The notes beneath the pieces were generated by a model. It was not told the DNA's origin. It saw only the letters and a list, made by a program, of their open reading frames with translations, and ran no database searches. Positions 34,321-45,900 of a DNA stretch of 64,000 bases are shown here, one piece after another. How positions within the stretch are numbered: position 1 is the first letter of the stretch; each line of letters starts with the position of its first letter. The DNA comes from Thermothielavioides terrestris NRRL 8126 (Eukaryota > Ascomycota > Sordariomycetes > Sordariales > Chaetomiaceae), in NCBI RefSeq assembly GCF_000226115.1, contig NC_016462.1:930001-994000 (forward strand), in the 5' to 3' direction. Position numbers and translations under genes: made by a program.

Positions 34321-35984
34321 TCACTTCGCGAAATGCAGGCACTTGGTGTAGACGTAGGACAGCAGGCCCTGCTTGCCCATCTCGCCGCCGAAGCCGCTGT
34401 CCTTCATGCCGCCGAAGTAGGCGGCGAAGTTGGGCCGCTCGGGCTGGTTGATCCAGACGCCGCCGGCCTCGAGGCGGCGCGCGATGCGCTCGGCCTGCGC
34501 CAGGTCCGACGAGTAGACGGACGCGCCGAGCCCGGCGTTGGCCAGGTTGGACCGCCGGATCACGTCGTCCTCGTCGGACCACGAGAGGATCGGCAGCACG
34601 GGGCCTGCGGGCGGTAGTCACATCAATGATGCAGGTCAGTATAGGTGGGTACTACTCATTCGAGGTAGGTAGGTAGTATTGCGAGGGTGACGGTTGCCGG
34701 AGACTCACCGAACTGCTCCTCCTGCACCAGGCGCGAGTCCTCGGGCGGCTTCGACACGATCGTCGGCGGCAGCCAGAACCCCTTGCCCGTGACGCCCTCC
34801 GTCTTGCCGCCCGTGACGATGTTATACCCCTTGCTCTTGCAGTCCTCGATGATCCCCTTCACCACCTCGAACTGCGCCCGGTTATCCAGCGGCCCGAACA
34901 CGCTCGGCGCGAACCCGTCCTCCCGAATCGCGTACTGCGCCTCCACCTCCCTGACCAGCCGCGCCAGAAACTCGTCGTAGATGCTCTCATGCACATACAC
35001 CCGCTTGCTGGCCACGCACACCTGGCCGGCATTGAAGAACCCGCCGCTGGCGACGCAGGGGACGACCTTGTCGAGGTCCGCATCGGCGCACACGATGCAG
35101 GCGTCGTTGCCGGCGAGCTCGAGGGTGACCTTCTTGAGGGTCTTGGCGCAGGCGGCGAGCACGCGCTTGCCGACGCCGATGGTGCCGGTGAAGCTGATCT
35201 TGGCGATGCCCGGGTGCAGCGTCATGGCGGCGCCGAGGTCCGCGCCGCCGTTGAGCACCTGGAAGACGCCGGGCGGCAGCACGCCGCGCGACAGCTCGAC
35301 CCAGCGCGAGACCGCGTACGGCGTGAACGGCGATGGCTTGACGATCACGCAGTTGCCCGTCACCAGCGCGCAGACGACCTTCACGTTGGACAGGATCAGC
35401 GGGAAGTTCCACGGGCAGATGGCGGCTACCACGCCCAGCGGGACGTGCGTGGCCACCACCTTGGTTGTGGCGTCTTCGTGTTGGATCTCGTCCTCGAGCG
35501 CGTTTTGGGCTGGCGGAGAGGGAGGAGTTAGTCATTTGTTGAGTTGCGCGTGGGTGAGGGGGGAAGACGGACAGTAGTAGAGGCATTGGGCGATGCCGGC
35601 TTGGATGTCGATGTCGGCGACGATTTTCTGCGCAGCGCGAAGGGATCTTTGATTAGCAGGCAATGTCCGGGCATGGTTTCTGCGTGAACCGAACCGACAA
35701 CATACAGACTTGCCCGTCTCCCGCATCAGGATGCTGGCCAGCTCCTCGGCATTGTCGCGGATCACGTCGGCCAGCTTCACCAGCAGGGCCTGGCGCTCGG
35801 CGACGGTCGTCTGGGACCAGCTGGTGAAGGCCTTCTGCGCCGCGGCGACGGCATCTTCAAAGTCCTGCGTCGTAGCGACCGGGCATGGCCAGAGCTCCTC
35901 CTCGGTCCGCGGATCGATCACCCGGTGCGTTTCCTTGCTGCCCCGCAGCTCGTCGTTGATGACGTTGTAGAATTGGGGCTGCAT
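34321..35984 (-). CDS. Aldehyde dehydrogenase family protein (NAD(P)-dependent)
   Basis: Four exons on the minus strand: 35706-35984, 35573-35627, 34709-35509 and 34321-34604, 472 aa, phases agree. Landmarks of the ALDH superfamily are in place: PWNFPL (about 144-149), the GN(x)VIVKPSPFTP coenzyme segment (about 163-175), FTGTIGVGK, the general base Glu242 in VTLELAGND (most relatives read ELGGK or ELGGN), and the nucleophile Cys276 in GQVCVAS. The C-terminus has the usual GVWINQPERPNFAAYFGGMKDSG segment (positions about 428-450). These enzymes oxidise aldehydes to acids. No targeting peptide is seen, so cytosolic location is the default. Exon 2 is only 55 nt. It is the last intact gene before the transposon-rich island. 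Confidence 0.92.
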
Positions 35985-36565
35985 TTAGGAATGGCGACCT
36001 CAAGAACTCTCTAGCTTCCAGTGTACACTAATTCAGACCTGGGTTGGTGGGGGTGTTGAGTGCTAGCGAGCGTCGACAGAAAGGGGGAGACCCAAGTCCT
36101 GATATTTTAACAGTGCCATGTCCCACGCCAGTTCCGTCTGTCCAGTCGGTCTGGTTTCCGCTACAGCACAGCATTCACCCATAACTGGTATCAGTATCCG
36201 TAGGCAGGTTAAATATCCGGAGTCCATTTTCCCAGGGGTCGGCTGGCCGCGGCGTGATGGTGCAACCCACGGCGGCTCCCGAATGCGGAGAAGGAGGGGC
36301 TGGATTCGACTGGAATGGTCGCTCGCTTGTTATGCCGCGTCATTGGATTAATGTGCTAGTAGGGGCCGGGCGGATGGAGAAATCCGCGGCTGCGGCACCT
36401 GGCTGTGTGTTGGCCCAGGCGCATGAATGATTCGAGACTTGGTGTGCTGGGACAGCCCTCTTGCCAAGCTGCTGTCTGCCATAGATCCAGGGGTTAAGCA
36501 TTGGATCAGGTTTTGATCCCAAGTTTGATTTATTACTGCATGCACCGCGGACGCAGCAGCAACCC
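35985..36565. other. Intergenic region
   Basis: Upstream region of the aldehyde dehydrogenase gene up to the MITE. No gene or repeat seen. Confidence 0.55.
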
Positions 36566-37036
36566 CAGAAAACCCGACCCCTTTAAAAACACATGCCAGA
36601 TTTTTTAGAAACACATGCCAGCCAGGGGCGGTCCGTGCGCTCGCACCAAAATTTTGCAGCGAGCGCCACCACAGTCCCTAGCATGCATGTCGCCACGAGA
36701 ATGCCGCGGGTACGTACCTATGTCGCCATCCAACGAAGCCATCACCAACCTCGCCGCCCTCGAAGGCTGCAGGGCCGCATCGCCCACCGCATCTCCCAGA
36801 GCCTTGCGCAGCGCCCTGCCCACCGCATCGCCAGCCGCGTCGCCAGCCGCATCGCCCAGATCCTTGCCTGCCGCCTCGCCTGCCGCATCGCCAGCCGGGA
36901 TTTCTGTGGCGACATGCCGGATAGGGAGCGTGGCGATGCGCGCTGCAAAATTTTGGTGGGAGCGCACGGACCGCCCCTGGCTGGCATGTGTTTCTAAAAA
37001 ATCTGGCATGTGTTTTTAAAGGGGTCGCAGAAAACC
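36566..37036. mobile_element. MITE with long TIRs and 9-bp TSD, Mutator-like
   Basis: Element 36575-37027 (453 bp). Terminal inverted repeats 36575-36661 and 36941-37027 are 87 bp with one visible mismatch (gctcG vs gctcC); weaker inverted similarity continues about 40 bp further inward. Both ends read CGACCCCTTTAAAAACAC inward. The flanks carry an identical 9-bp direct repeat CAGAAAACC (36566-36574 and 37028-37036), the target-site duplication (10 bp if the shared C is counted). Long TIRs with a 9-10-bp duplication are characteristic of Mutator-like elements. The core has a gcatcgcc-type tandem motif (about 36775-36900) and no transposase, so the element is non-autonomous. The two 134-codon frames that begin with the same peptide on opposite strands arise from the inverted repeats. 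There is no RIP damage, so it may be recent or too short for RIP. Confidence 0.9.
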
Positions 37037-38069
37037 CCTAGCACTGCACATTGCAGATCCGAGAAATACCTTTGCTGCATCTATATGAGGCAGAGGCGGA
37101 GACTGGTGTGCACTACTCGCCGAGTCCGGCGGTGGATTTTCTGGTCGCCGGCCGCGCAGCTCCCGCAACAGCGGGCACCGCTGGCCGGCATGGTGAATGC
37201 ACCTTAAGACCTGGTCGATAAAGGCATAGTCGGACTCTTCCTCCTACGGTGCTCTCCTGGCACCTGCTGGCTCTAGATGTGTTTGCGTGGGAAACCCGAG
37301 TGGGCAAACCGTCTGCGCGGTTATCGGAAGACAGCAACAGCAGAGTTCTGAGCGTCTTGGAGGCACCTTCAACCAACTCTTTGCAGTACGACAGTCCCCT
37401 GCCGTCCAGTGAGAAATCGCTCGTTCGGCCTTGGGCTTTAAACTTGGGGGAAGTACTCTGAAGCCGGCGGAGATCGCTCGGCAATTTGATACTCTAACGT
37501 ATGGCTTCCGACAGTCGGAACTGTTTCTTGAAATTGAACGCAGGAATCACTGTTGCCTCCAGAGTCTTGGGGTGGCTGTGGCCAAAACTTGTCAGATCGG
37601 ATCCGTCGTGCCCACTTGCCCTCTTGCTCGCCCGACCTCAAGTGCAACATGCGGGTCAGGAGGGTAGGTAGGCGCGGGGATTGGCTGCCTCGCGCGACTC
37701 AATATGCCGGCCTCCAAAAAGCCGCGTCAGACAAGCTAGGACGATGGTTGCAGCCTCCAGGGCCTTGGCGTAGTTGCCAGCGAGCATGTTGACAATGGCG
37801 GTAGCCAACTGCGGTGTGTGTCCAGCTTGTCGGTCTGGCTGCCGAACCCGGCGACACCCACGAATAGGATTGAGTCTTGTTGCTTGAGTCAGTTGAAGTA
37901 CGGCCTTAATAACCGCCTTGTTCTAACAGAGAAAGTACCTAGGTAGGTAGCAAAACACTGCATACTCCTACGGCAGTAATACATCTACCGGTGCCTATGT
38001 ACAAAGCGCGTTGCCAGCCGAGCCTCCCCGAACCCTCACGGCCAGCACAAACCCTCACGCCCTCCCCCC
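37037..38069. other. Gene-free region right of the MITE
   Basis: About 1 kb with only short frames; none shows a domain. No further transposon ends are visible. The right edge is the 3' UTR of the secreted-protein gene. Confidence 0.5.
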
Positions 38070-38558
38070 TCACGCAGGCGTCGGCGTCGGCGTCGCACGC
38101 GTAGGGACGCACTTCGGGCACCCCAGACAGCCGCAGATCACACACTGGCGGTAGATGTACTCGGTGACGCTGCAGGCGGCGGAGTCGGTCTCGACGCGCT
38201 CGGTGGTCGTGGCCGGCGTCATCGGCGGCGTCGTGAGGGTCGAGCCGGTCGCGCAGGGGGTCAGCGCGGGGCACGCGTAGGACGGGCAGATGGGGTCGCC
38301 GGGCGGCACGCAGATCTGCGGGCACGCGCCGCCCTGCCAGATCGTGCTCGTCTTCCAGGTCTGGCAGGCTGCGGCGGTGGTTGGGGTTGGCGCTGCCGTC
38401 AGCTCGCTCGCGAACGCGCTAGGTTCGCGTTGTTAGTTACTGCTCACGTTGACTGGGGGAAGATGTAAAGGCTTGGTGAATGGTAAGGTGGTTAATGGTA
38501 GGTAAAATACGCACCCTGTGGCAGCGAAAGTGGTCAGTGCCAAGATGGTGAGCCGCAT
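38070..38558 (-). CDS. Small secreted cysteine-rich protein
   Basis: Two exons on the minus strand (38515-38558 and 38070-38418), 130 aa, phase agrees. The first 18 residues (MRLTILALTTFAATGAFA) form a textbook signal peptide with cleavage expected near AFA. The mature chain has 12 cysteines, several in close pairs (CVICGC, CPKC), plus a Thr/Pro-rich middle (about 77-92) and a Thr/Pro C-terminal tail. No known domain can be named. Even Cys count, small size and secretion fit a disulfide-stabilised extracellular protein, such as a cell-wall or effector-like protein, but this is inference. It lies within the transposon-rich island between a MITE and a RIP-affected block. Confidence 0.8.
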
Positions 38559-39239
38559 GACGACGGTGGGCGTAGTCGCCTGGTGATGCCAAGCAGTCTA
38601 GGTGGTCTTGTCAATCTATTCGTTGCTCAAGCCAGTCCCTTGGCCTACGTAGTGGCACCCATCTATTTCTTTACAGATTCCTGATAACAGGTATTTATAC
38701 GCCTAACGTTATTCAGAGATTGAAGCGGCCAGCTGTGCGTGTGTGGCTTGGTTTCGGGAGATTGCCTCCGCAATTGTCTTCTTGAGCCACGGGCAGGAAG
38801 CTTGAATCTCCTTTTAGGATCCCCAACGTTACATTGTGGGTAAGATGGCGCTGGTAGAATGCGGAGGAACACGAGCCTAGCGGGTATTCACAACGGATGT
38901 CAAAACACAAGGACGCCACAACTTGCCTCAAGTGCGACCCCAGGGTATCATTCCCATGATAGCCGGTTGGGGATGACGGATTCTCGCGGAGAGACGGATG
39001 CTAGATTCGACACCTACCTACTCAATCTAGAACCCAAGACCACTCCAATTCAATCCGAAAGGTAAACTCGCAGCATATCTGCACACAAATCCCTAGTTCT
39101 GTTAGGTCTTCATTGTGATGAGATGAGTAATGATTCCTCATGCCTCGACCTCTACCAGCTCCCTTCACCGTCCCACTGGCCGGGCGCTGCCTTTGAGCGA
39201 AAGCACCCAGCAACTGTCTGTCCCTACTCGAGCGCAGCG
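38559..39239. other. Gene-free stretch
   Basis: Upstream region of the secreted-protein gene. No gene, repeat or RNA seen. A minus-strand frame at 39022-39336 has no domain. Confidence 0.5.
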
Positions 39240-39480
39240 AACCTCTTTCAATGCGCTCCGGTGGGTGACGGTCTGGTTGACCACGAACTTGCGTCGTAGC
39301 GCCACGGAGACACGTTGAGAAACTCGTTGTAGCCATTTAGCCACACGACCAGGACGACCTAGCGCAAGAGCTTGGCCAGGCTGACGATGGCTACGACACC
39401 GCGCCCGGCCGGACCATGACGTTGGCTTCGTGCAGGTCGCCGTGCGACAGCACGGGTCGTCTGCCTACGTGAAGGAAGAT
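39240..39480 (-). pseudogene. Relic of an APH-type phosphotransferase
   Basis: Reading the minus strand from about 39465, the sequence gives a clear catalytic loop (RRPVLSHGDLHEANVMVRPG) as in the APH/choline-kinase fold. The frame then hits TAG, and a shifted frame continues as VVAIVSLAKLL where family members have an I-V-D-W metal-binding motif; the Asp is not retained. No N-terminal lobe is visible upstream. This is a decayed fragment. It is not an obvious copy of the intact fusion gene at 9.4-11.6 kb, whose loop reads HGDLSQRN. Confidence 0.6.
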
Positions 39481-40194
39481 GGTCTTTGACAATACAGGGA
39501 ATCTACCTGAGGATAGTAGGAAGGAGCTACAAGGAAGTGCAGCAGCATGCAACATATGCTACGATTGGAAATCAAACACGAATGCCAGGAGACAATTAAA
39601 ACCGACAAGGCACCTATAGGCACTAGGCACTTGTGGGCAGGAACGTAATTCTGTAACAGTAGGTAGGCTTGCTGAGCACATTCCTGTTACAACTCATTCT
39701 CAATAGCTTTTCTGTCTTCCTTTCTTTTTATCTTCCTTTCTTTCTCTCTTTCTTTACTTCTTTTCATTTTTTTTTTTTTTTAACAAACGAGTGTGGGCCG
39801 ATGCTTCAAGACCACTGTTACCGGTGCTCTATTTTGTGGAGGTAAAACATCTGTTCTAAGTCGAATCTAAACTTGAACTCGGCCCGCTATAACCCTTCCT
39901 TCAACCTCCGATGTCCCTTGCTTATGCCAAACGCCACCTTAGAATAACCAACCGTGAATTACCACCCCTCGTCCTAGACGGAGCTCCAACCCAACAAGAC
40001 CCAATTCAAACCATTGCATGACCCGCTCGTGGTTCACCGCTGCATGCGACAAGGCATGGCGTTTCCGTGCCGGTCGGTGCTGGGGCCCGGTCGAAGGGAC
40101 CAAAACAGCGACGGGCTGTAGTGTCTGGGACTGGTTCTGCTGCTGTTGCTGCCGCCCGTGCTGCTGCTGCTCCCGCTGGCCGGCTTGACGCCTC
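39481..40194. other. Gene-free stretch with pyrimidine tract
   Basis: Contains a pyrimidine-rich tract (about 39715-39782, tttctttctctc followed by a T run). On the right, near 40125-40194, a Leu-rich coding-like frame runs up to the copia insertion site. Confidence 0.5.
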
Positions 40195-40199
40195 TATGT

Positions 40200-40409
40200 T
40201 GTCAGAACCAGCCCGGCCCGGGGTAGCGGGCCGGCCTACCGAGATTAGGATCCACCGGCCTGATGCCCAACTGCCGCCTAAGACTGGGCTCCTGATTAGG
40301 AGAACTCTCCTACAATACAATATCCTCAACACTACGATTGATCCTAGTTATATACATTGCTTGCATTGTAATAGCTTCATCTTCCTAAGCCTATGTAGCA
40401 GTTTTAATA
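40200..40409 (+). repeat. 5' LTR of the copia element
   Basis: 210 bp, equal in length to the right LTR. Its 3' two-thirds are heavily changed C-to-T while the first 100 bp remain close to the right copy. Confidence 0.9.
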
Positions 40410-42669
40410 ATTAAGAGTCTTATTGGCTTGAAAACCTAGCTCTATCTCTAAGTATATAGCCCTATATATAGCGCTTAGTAGCAACTACTATATCTTCGAA
40501 AGCTGATATAAAGATCGATATTATTCTAGCTAGCTTAGATAACTAGGTAGCTTAGAACTGTAAGTTCGTCAATAAGGCTAAATATCTCGACCTACTTAAC
40601 TATTTCGAGGGTAAGGCGGAGCTCCTCTCGAAGCCTATACTAGCTAATACCTACGATCTCGCCTATAAACGTATCTAGTGTAAGCTCTAGGAATATATCG
40701 TTGAACTATAGGCTTCTACGCTGGCTATAGCTATAAGAGCTCTAGCCGATCTAGGAGTGTCCACTATAGGCGAGTAGTAGCCTAGTACTGCCTTTATAGC
40801 CTAGGATAACGATATAGATTCCTAGACCCTCTTTAAGAACGAAGGTCTATAAGAGTAGCCTAATGTCAAGGCATTGAATAGCCGCTAAAGGAAGCTTTAT
40901 AATAAAAGAGAGAAGTAGTTTAACAATAATATTACTATTGTTATTATATAGGTTGAGAAGGATCTAGACTATAAGTATAAGGACTATAAACGCTAGACTA
41001 ATTACCTTACCTAGATATTGACCTTTATAACTACTATAGTAATAGCTAACTATTGGTCTACCTACTTTATAGAGTATATTAACCTTTAAATATAATATAA
41101 TAACCTTAAGAAAATTGTTTAGCTAACTATTAAAATGATAATAGAGCTTTAAATATATATTTATATCTACTTCGATATATTTAAATACTTTAGAAATATA
41201 TATATTAAAGAAGCTAATTTCGAGAGGTAGCTTATTAAATAAGAGAACCTAATAAATAAGGCCTCCCTTTAGAAGATAAATAAAGTAAAGGATCTTAGCC
41301 TATAGTTCAACGAACTAATAGCTATATTAAAGAAGCTATTCCTAAGCTTTATTTCCCTCTATACTATAAGTAAGATAGAGATCTTTGAAAAGCTAACCTT
41401 TTAAAATATAGCTATAGAAGTCTATAAAGGTATATACCTATTTCTTAAGAAGGCGCCTAACTATATAGGGAAAGGATCCTTCTCGATATATAGCCCTAGA
41501 GAGAAAGAAAATAAGGACCCTAAGCAACTAGAAGATTAGGAGGATCGCCCTAGGCGCTAAGCTAGCTATAAGGAGAGAGCTAGAATTAGTCGATCCTACT
41601 CTAAATATAAGCTAAATATATCTATAGCTCCTAGCACCTCTATAAGGTCTTTAAATATATTAAGGAAGTGCTACGTCTATAATTATTTCTATTTAATTGA
41701 GCGATACTACTACTTAAACTCTAAGAGCGTACTACCTAGGTAGGAACCTAGAGAATATATTAAAGCTTATATAGAGGCTAATTTAAAGGCCGATTTAACT
41801 CTATAAGCAAAGGCTAATAGGCTTTAGATAAAGAGGTCTAGGAATAGCTTTGCTAACGACGTAAAGAGCGATATAGACGAAGATCTACTATTACATTGAC
41901 TAGCCAATTACTCTAAGAGAGCTATAGCTATACTCCTAACGAAGGAGCTTAAGGTTCCTAAAGTAGATATAGCAGATGCCAATGCCTCTAAAGAGGGCAC
42001 TACTCTCGAAGAGAGTACTACCTAGGAAGAGGGTAACGCTCTTAAAGTAGGTACTGCCTCTAACATAGGCAACGCCCCTAATATAAATACCAACATTATA
42101 GCGATATTTAGCTACTAGTATATCGCGAGAATATAGTAGTAGAGAGCTATAGGCAAATGTATAGTGAGCTTCGCTACGATCCTAGCTATATTCTAGATAG
42201 GCTAGAGATATCCTTTAATTAACTTAGTAATCTTAGATTTAGGGTCAACTATTTATATCGCTAACTATCTAAGTAGGTTTAAAAGGCCTCCTAAGTTGGC
42301 TATACTTAATAACTATATCTAAGTAGGTGAGTACCCTATTTAGATTAAAGGATATAGCGAGATAGATATTAAACTATAAAACGATAAAGGCGTTATAGTC
42401 CTTATACTATACAACGTAGTTTACTATCTAACCTTCGTATATAATATTATATTGTTAAAGTAGCTTAATCGACGAGGAATCTAGTACGATAATAGGCTAG
42501 AGAGTATACTGAACTATCTACTTAGGCGCTAAGATTATATACTCTTTAGATATACTATAAAGAAGCTCTAATAATATATCTTCGAATATATATTTAAAGA
42601 CTATACGCCTATAGCCTTTACTACTTAAACAAAGAGACTTAATCGCTAGGCTCATTGTATAGAGAGTAT
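40410..42669 (+). pseudogene. Copia gag and protease remnant
   Basis: About 2.26 kb of RIP-saturated DNA full of TAG and TAA codons where Gln or Trp codons are expected. A gag-type Cys/His knuckle and a later protease-type motif can still be traced in one frame. No intact ORF above 60 codons remains on either strand. The remnant stops abruptly at the left end of the nested gypsy LTR. Confidence 0.75.
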
Positions 42670-42929
42670 TGTTACAGACTGGGCTATACCTAGGCTAGGT
42701 ATATAGGGCTACGCCTAGGATCTATAGCGGTCCTATAACGGGCCCACCACGGGCCTAAGGCGGACCCGCCTCGCGCCCGGAATAACATTGGCCTAAGCCC
42801 CTTGTACACGAGCCCCTGAAAACTCTATATATAAGAACCGTAGCCTATACTTCTCCTTTTCTCTCCTTAAGGTAGTTGAATAGAACATTATACGCTTATC
42901 TATAGACGCTATAAGGCTAGTACGTTATA
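42670..42929 (+). repeat. 5' LTR of the gypsy element
   Basis: 260 bp. It contains a CTATATATAAGAACC promoter-like patch (about 42822-42838) and a CT-rich stretch. Confidence 0.88.
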
Positions 42930-45900
42930 GTTCAACTACCTTCGACAGATAGAGCAGTTGTTGCTTCTAGGCGTAGATAAGAGTAGTATACTAGGCATTT
43001 CGACGCTAGTACCGAGTGGACTAGATACTACTATAAACAACCTAGGCGTCCTATAGATTCTAGACCTAGACTAGGTCCGTAAATATTTCTAAGTCTTATA
43101 AGAAACGATTATATAGTAGAACGCAACTATCGAAGAACTCTATACGGCCTAGATCGCTATAGCTCAGACTATAAACGCCCCTACAATAGCCTATACCCTA
43201 GCTCCAACGATTGACGCTATAGCTCTAGCAGCTCCTAGGATATAGCGGAAGCGCCTCCCTATAGGACAACCCTTCGACAGTAAGAAGGAACTCTTTACTA
43301 CCTAGAGGGCTACGATAGTATATATCCTAGTAGCGGATTAGGACTTTATCGGAGGCCTCTACGACCAATAGATATTCATTTAAAGGAACTTTAGCTAAGG
43401 AGTTTAGGCTAAAGTTATAGCCTTCTATAAATTAGGAAGGCCCTACTACAATTATAACCTAGGAGCGTTCCTCAAGTACTTCGCAACCATTTATATAGAC
43501 CTCTATAAGTAGGTTATAGCTTTGACGAAGCTAGATATATTCTACTAGGGAGATAACGAGCCGTTTTCCTCTTTCCTTATTCGCTTTAAGGCGAAGCTAT
43601 TAAAGGCTAAAGGACTTAATTAGAGTAACGAGGTACAACTTATTAAACTACAACGATACCTCTTCCTAAAGTTAAAGTATATCGTAGTAGGATAGAGGGT
43701 TCTATAGAACGACTATACTATAGCCGTTATAAGGTACTATAAGATCGCTATTGATCTAGAGGCTCTTTGCCTAGAGGAATGATATTAGCGGTCCTAGGGT
43801 AAGCGACCTAAGCTTAATATAGACGCGGAGAAAGATATAGACGAAGATATATCGATAACTAAGATTAATATAGCCTATACTACCCCCGCCTAGGGGGGAG
43901 CTAACAGAGGCTATAGAAGAAAGTAGTAGTAGAATAGAGAAAAGCGAAATATAAATATACTATAGGCGAAGTAGATAAACGACGAAGTATATATAGTATA
44001 TTAATAGGCTAGAGCCTATATCCGTTGTAGACGCTAGGGTCACTTTATAGCCGCCTATCCCTTTGCCCTAGCTAAGAGGCTAGCTCCTTAGGTCGATATC
44101 AATAAGCTAGAGGCTAAGGAATAGGTAGAAAAGGACTCCTCCTCTAAGGAGGAGAAGGGAAAAGAGTAGCCCCTATATAAAGTCTTATATAGGGGCTAAA
44201 AGGACCTAGCCGTTTATAGAACAAGTTTATAGAGATTAGAGAGAGAATAGATAAGCTACCCTTTCTAATCCCTATTCTCCTAAACTCCTCTAGTTTTATA
44301 AATATATAAATAGATAGTAGGTACTAGAGCTATAAAGCTATTAGCAAAAGAGTATATTAGCGATTAGAGATTAAGTAAATAAGCTTATCGACTTTCTATA
44401 CCCTAGGCATTGTAGTCAAGGGGATGTAAATTATAAAGAAAATTATATATATCGCCTAGGTTATAATAAATATTGATAGGTAGATCAGTACTACTATATT
44501 CTATATAGTCCTAAGACTAGCCTACAACGTTATTCTAAGGCTCCTTTAGATAAACTACTATAGGATTGTACTAGACCTAGCTAATAAGGTCCTTACCGTT
44601 AATTTATAAAGTGGCCTATAGGTATACGAGTGCTCCTTATAGTAGAAGGAAACTAATACCACCCTAATTATAAGCGTAGTGTTTATAGGCTTAGCCTATA
44701 GAGTATAAAAGAAGAAGTCTAAAGGAGCCTAAGATATATTCTTCGTCATTAGTATCTACGAGATAACTACTATACTAGGGGCGGCCGTCTCCTAGCCCAA
44801 CGTCGACCTAGACCTAAAGATCGCTTTACTAAAGGAGCTACGAGACTTCGTCGACCTCTTCAACAAAGAAAAGGCGAACGGTCTACCTCCCTATTAGAGG
44901 GAGGCCGACTATTATATCCGTCTTAAGACGAGCCTAGATAGGAAACCTCCTAAGCTCCTATAGAGACCTTTATACAATATACTAAAGGACTATCTCCTAG
45001 AGATTTAGAAGTAGGTCGTAGACCTAATAGATAAGGGATAGATCTAAGTAAACTCCTTATTAGTAGCTACCCTAGTCCTCTTTATAAAGAAGCTAGGAAA
45101 GGGATAGAGGTTCTATATAGATTACTAGGCTCTAAATAAGATTACTAAGTAAGACTAGTACCTACTCCCTTTAATTAAGGAGACTCTCTAGTCCTTAACT
45201 AGGGCTAAATAGCTTATAAAGCTAGATATTAGAGCTACTTTCTATTATATCTAGATAGCTAAGGGGGATAAGTACTTTACAACGTTTTATATAAGGTTTA
45301 AGCTATTTAAGTAGCTAGTCTACCCCTTTAGGCTTATAGATACTTCTATAATGTTCTAGAAATATATCAACAACGCCTTCGGCCTAACGCTAGAGGACTA
45401 TATAATAGTATACTTTAACAATGTCTTAGTGTATTTGAGTAAGAGCTAGAAGGACTATATAAAGAAGATATATAAGGTCCTCCAAAGGTTGAGGGATATA
45501 AGCTTCAACCTAGACTTTAAAAAGTATACGTTTACAGTAAAGGAAGTTAAATACCTAGGGTATATCGTAGAGATAGGAGTCTATATTTGCCTCGACCTTA
45601 AGAAGATCAAGGCTATCTATAAGTAGAAGATACCCTATAGAGTCCAAAGAGTATAGAGCTTCCTTAGGTTTACTAACTTCTATCGCAACTTTATCCTCAA
45701 CTTCTTTAAGAAGGCGGCCCTATTGATATATCTTATTTATAAAAATATCTTATTCCACTAGGGTAAAGAAGAATAAGAGGCCTTCGATATACTTAAGGCT
45801 ACGTTTATATCGGAGCCAATCCTCGCCTAATAGGATCCCAAGAAGGAGATAATCGTAGAAGTGGACTATTCTAGTATAGTACTTAGCAAATACTTGTCTT

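Noticed and set aside
36593..37019. Three 134-codon open frames on both strands
   Set aside because: They begin with the same peptide on opposite strands because they start in the inverted repeats of the MITE; not separate genes.
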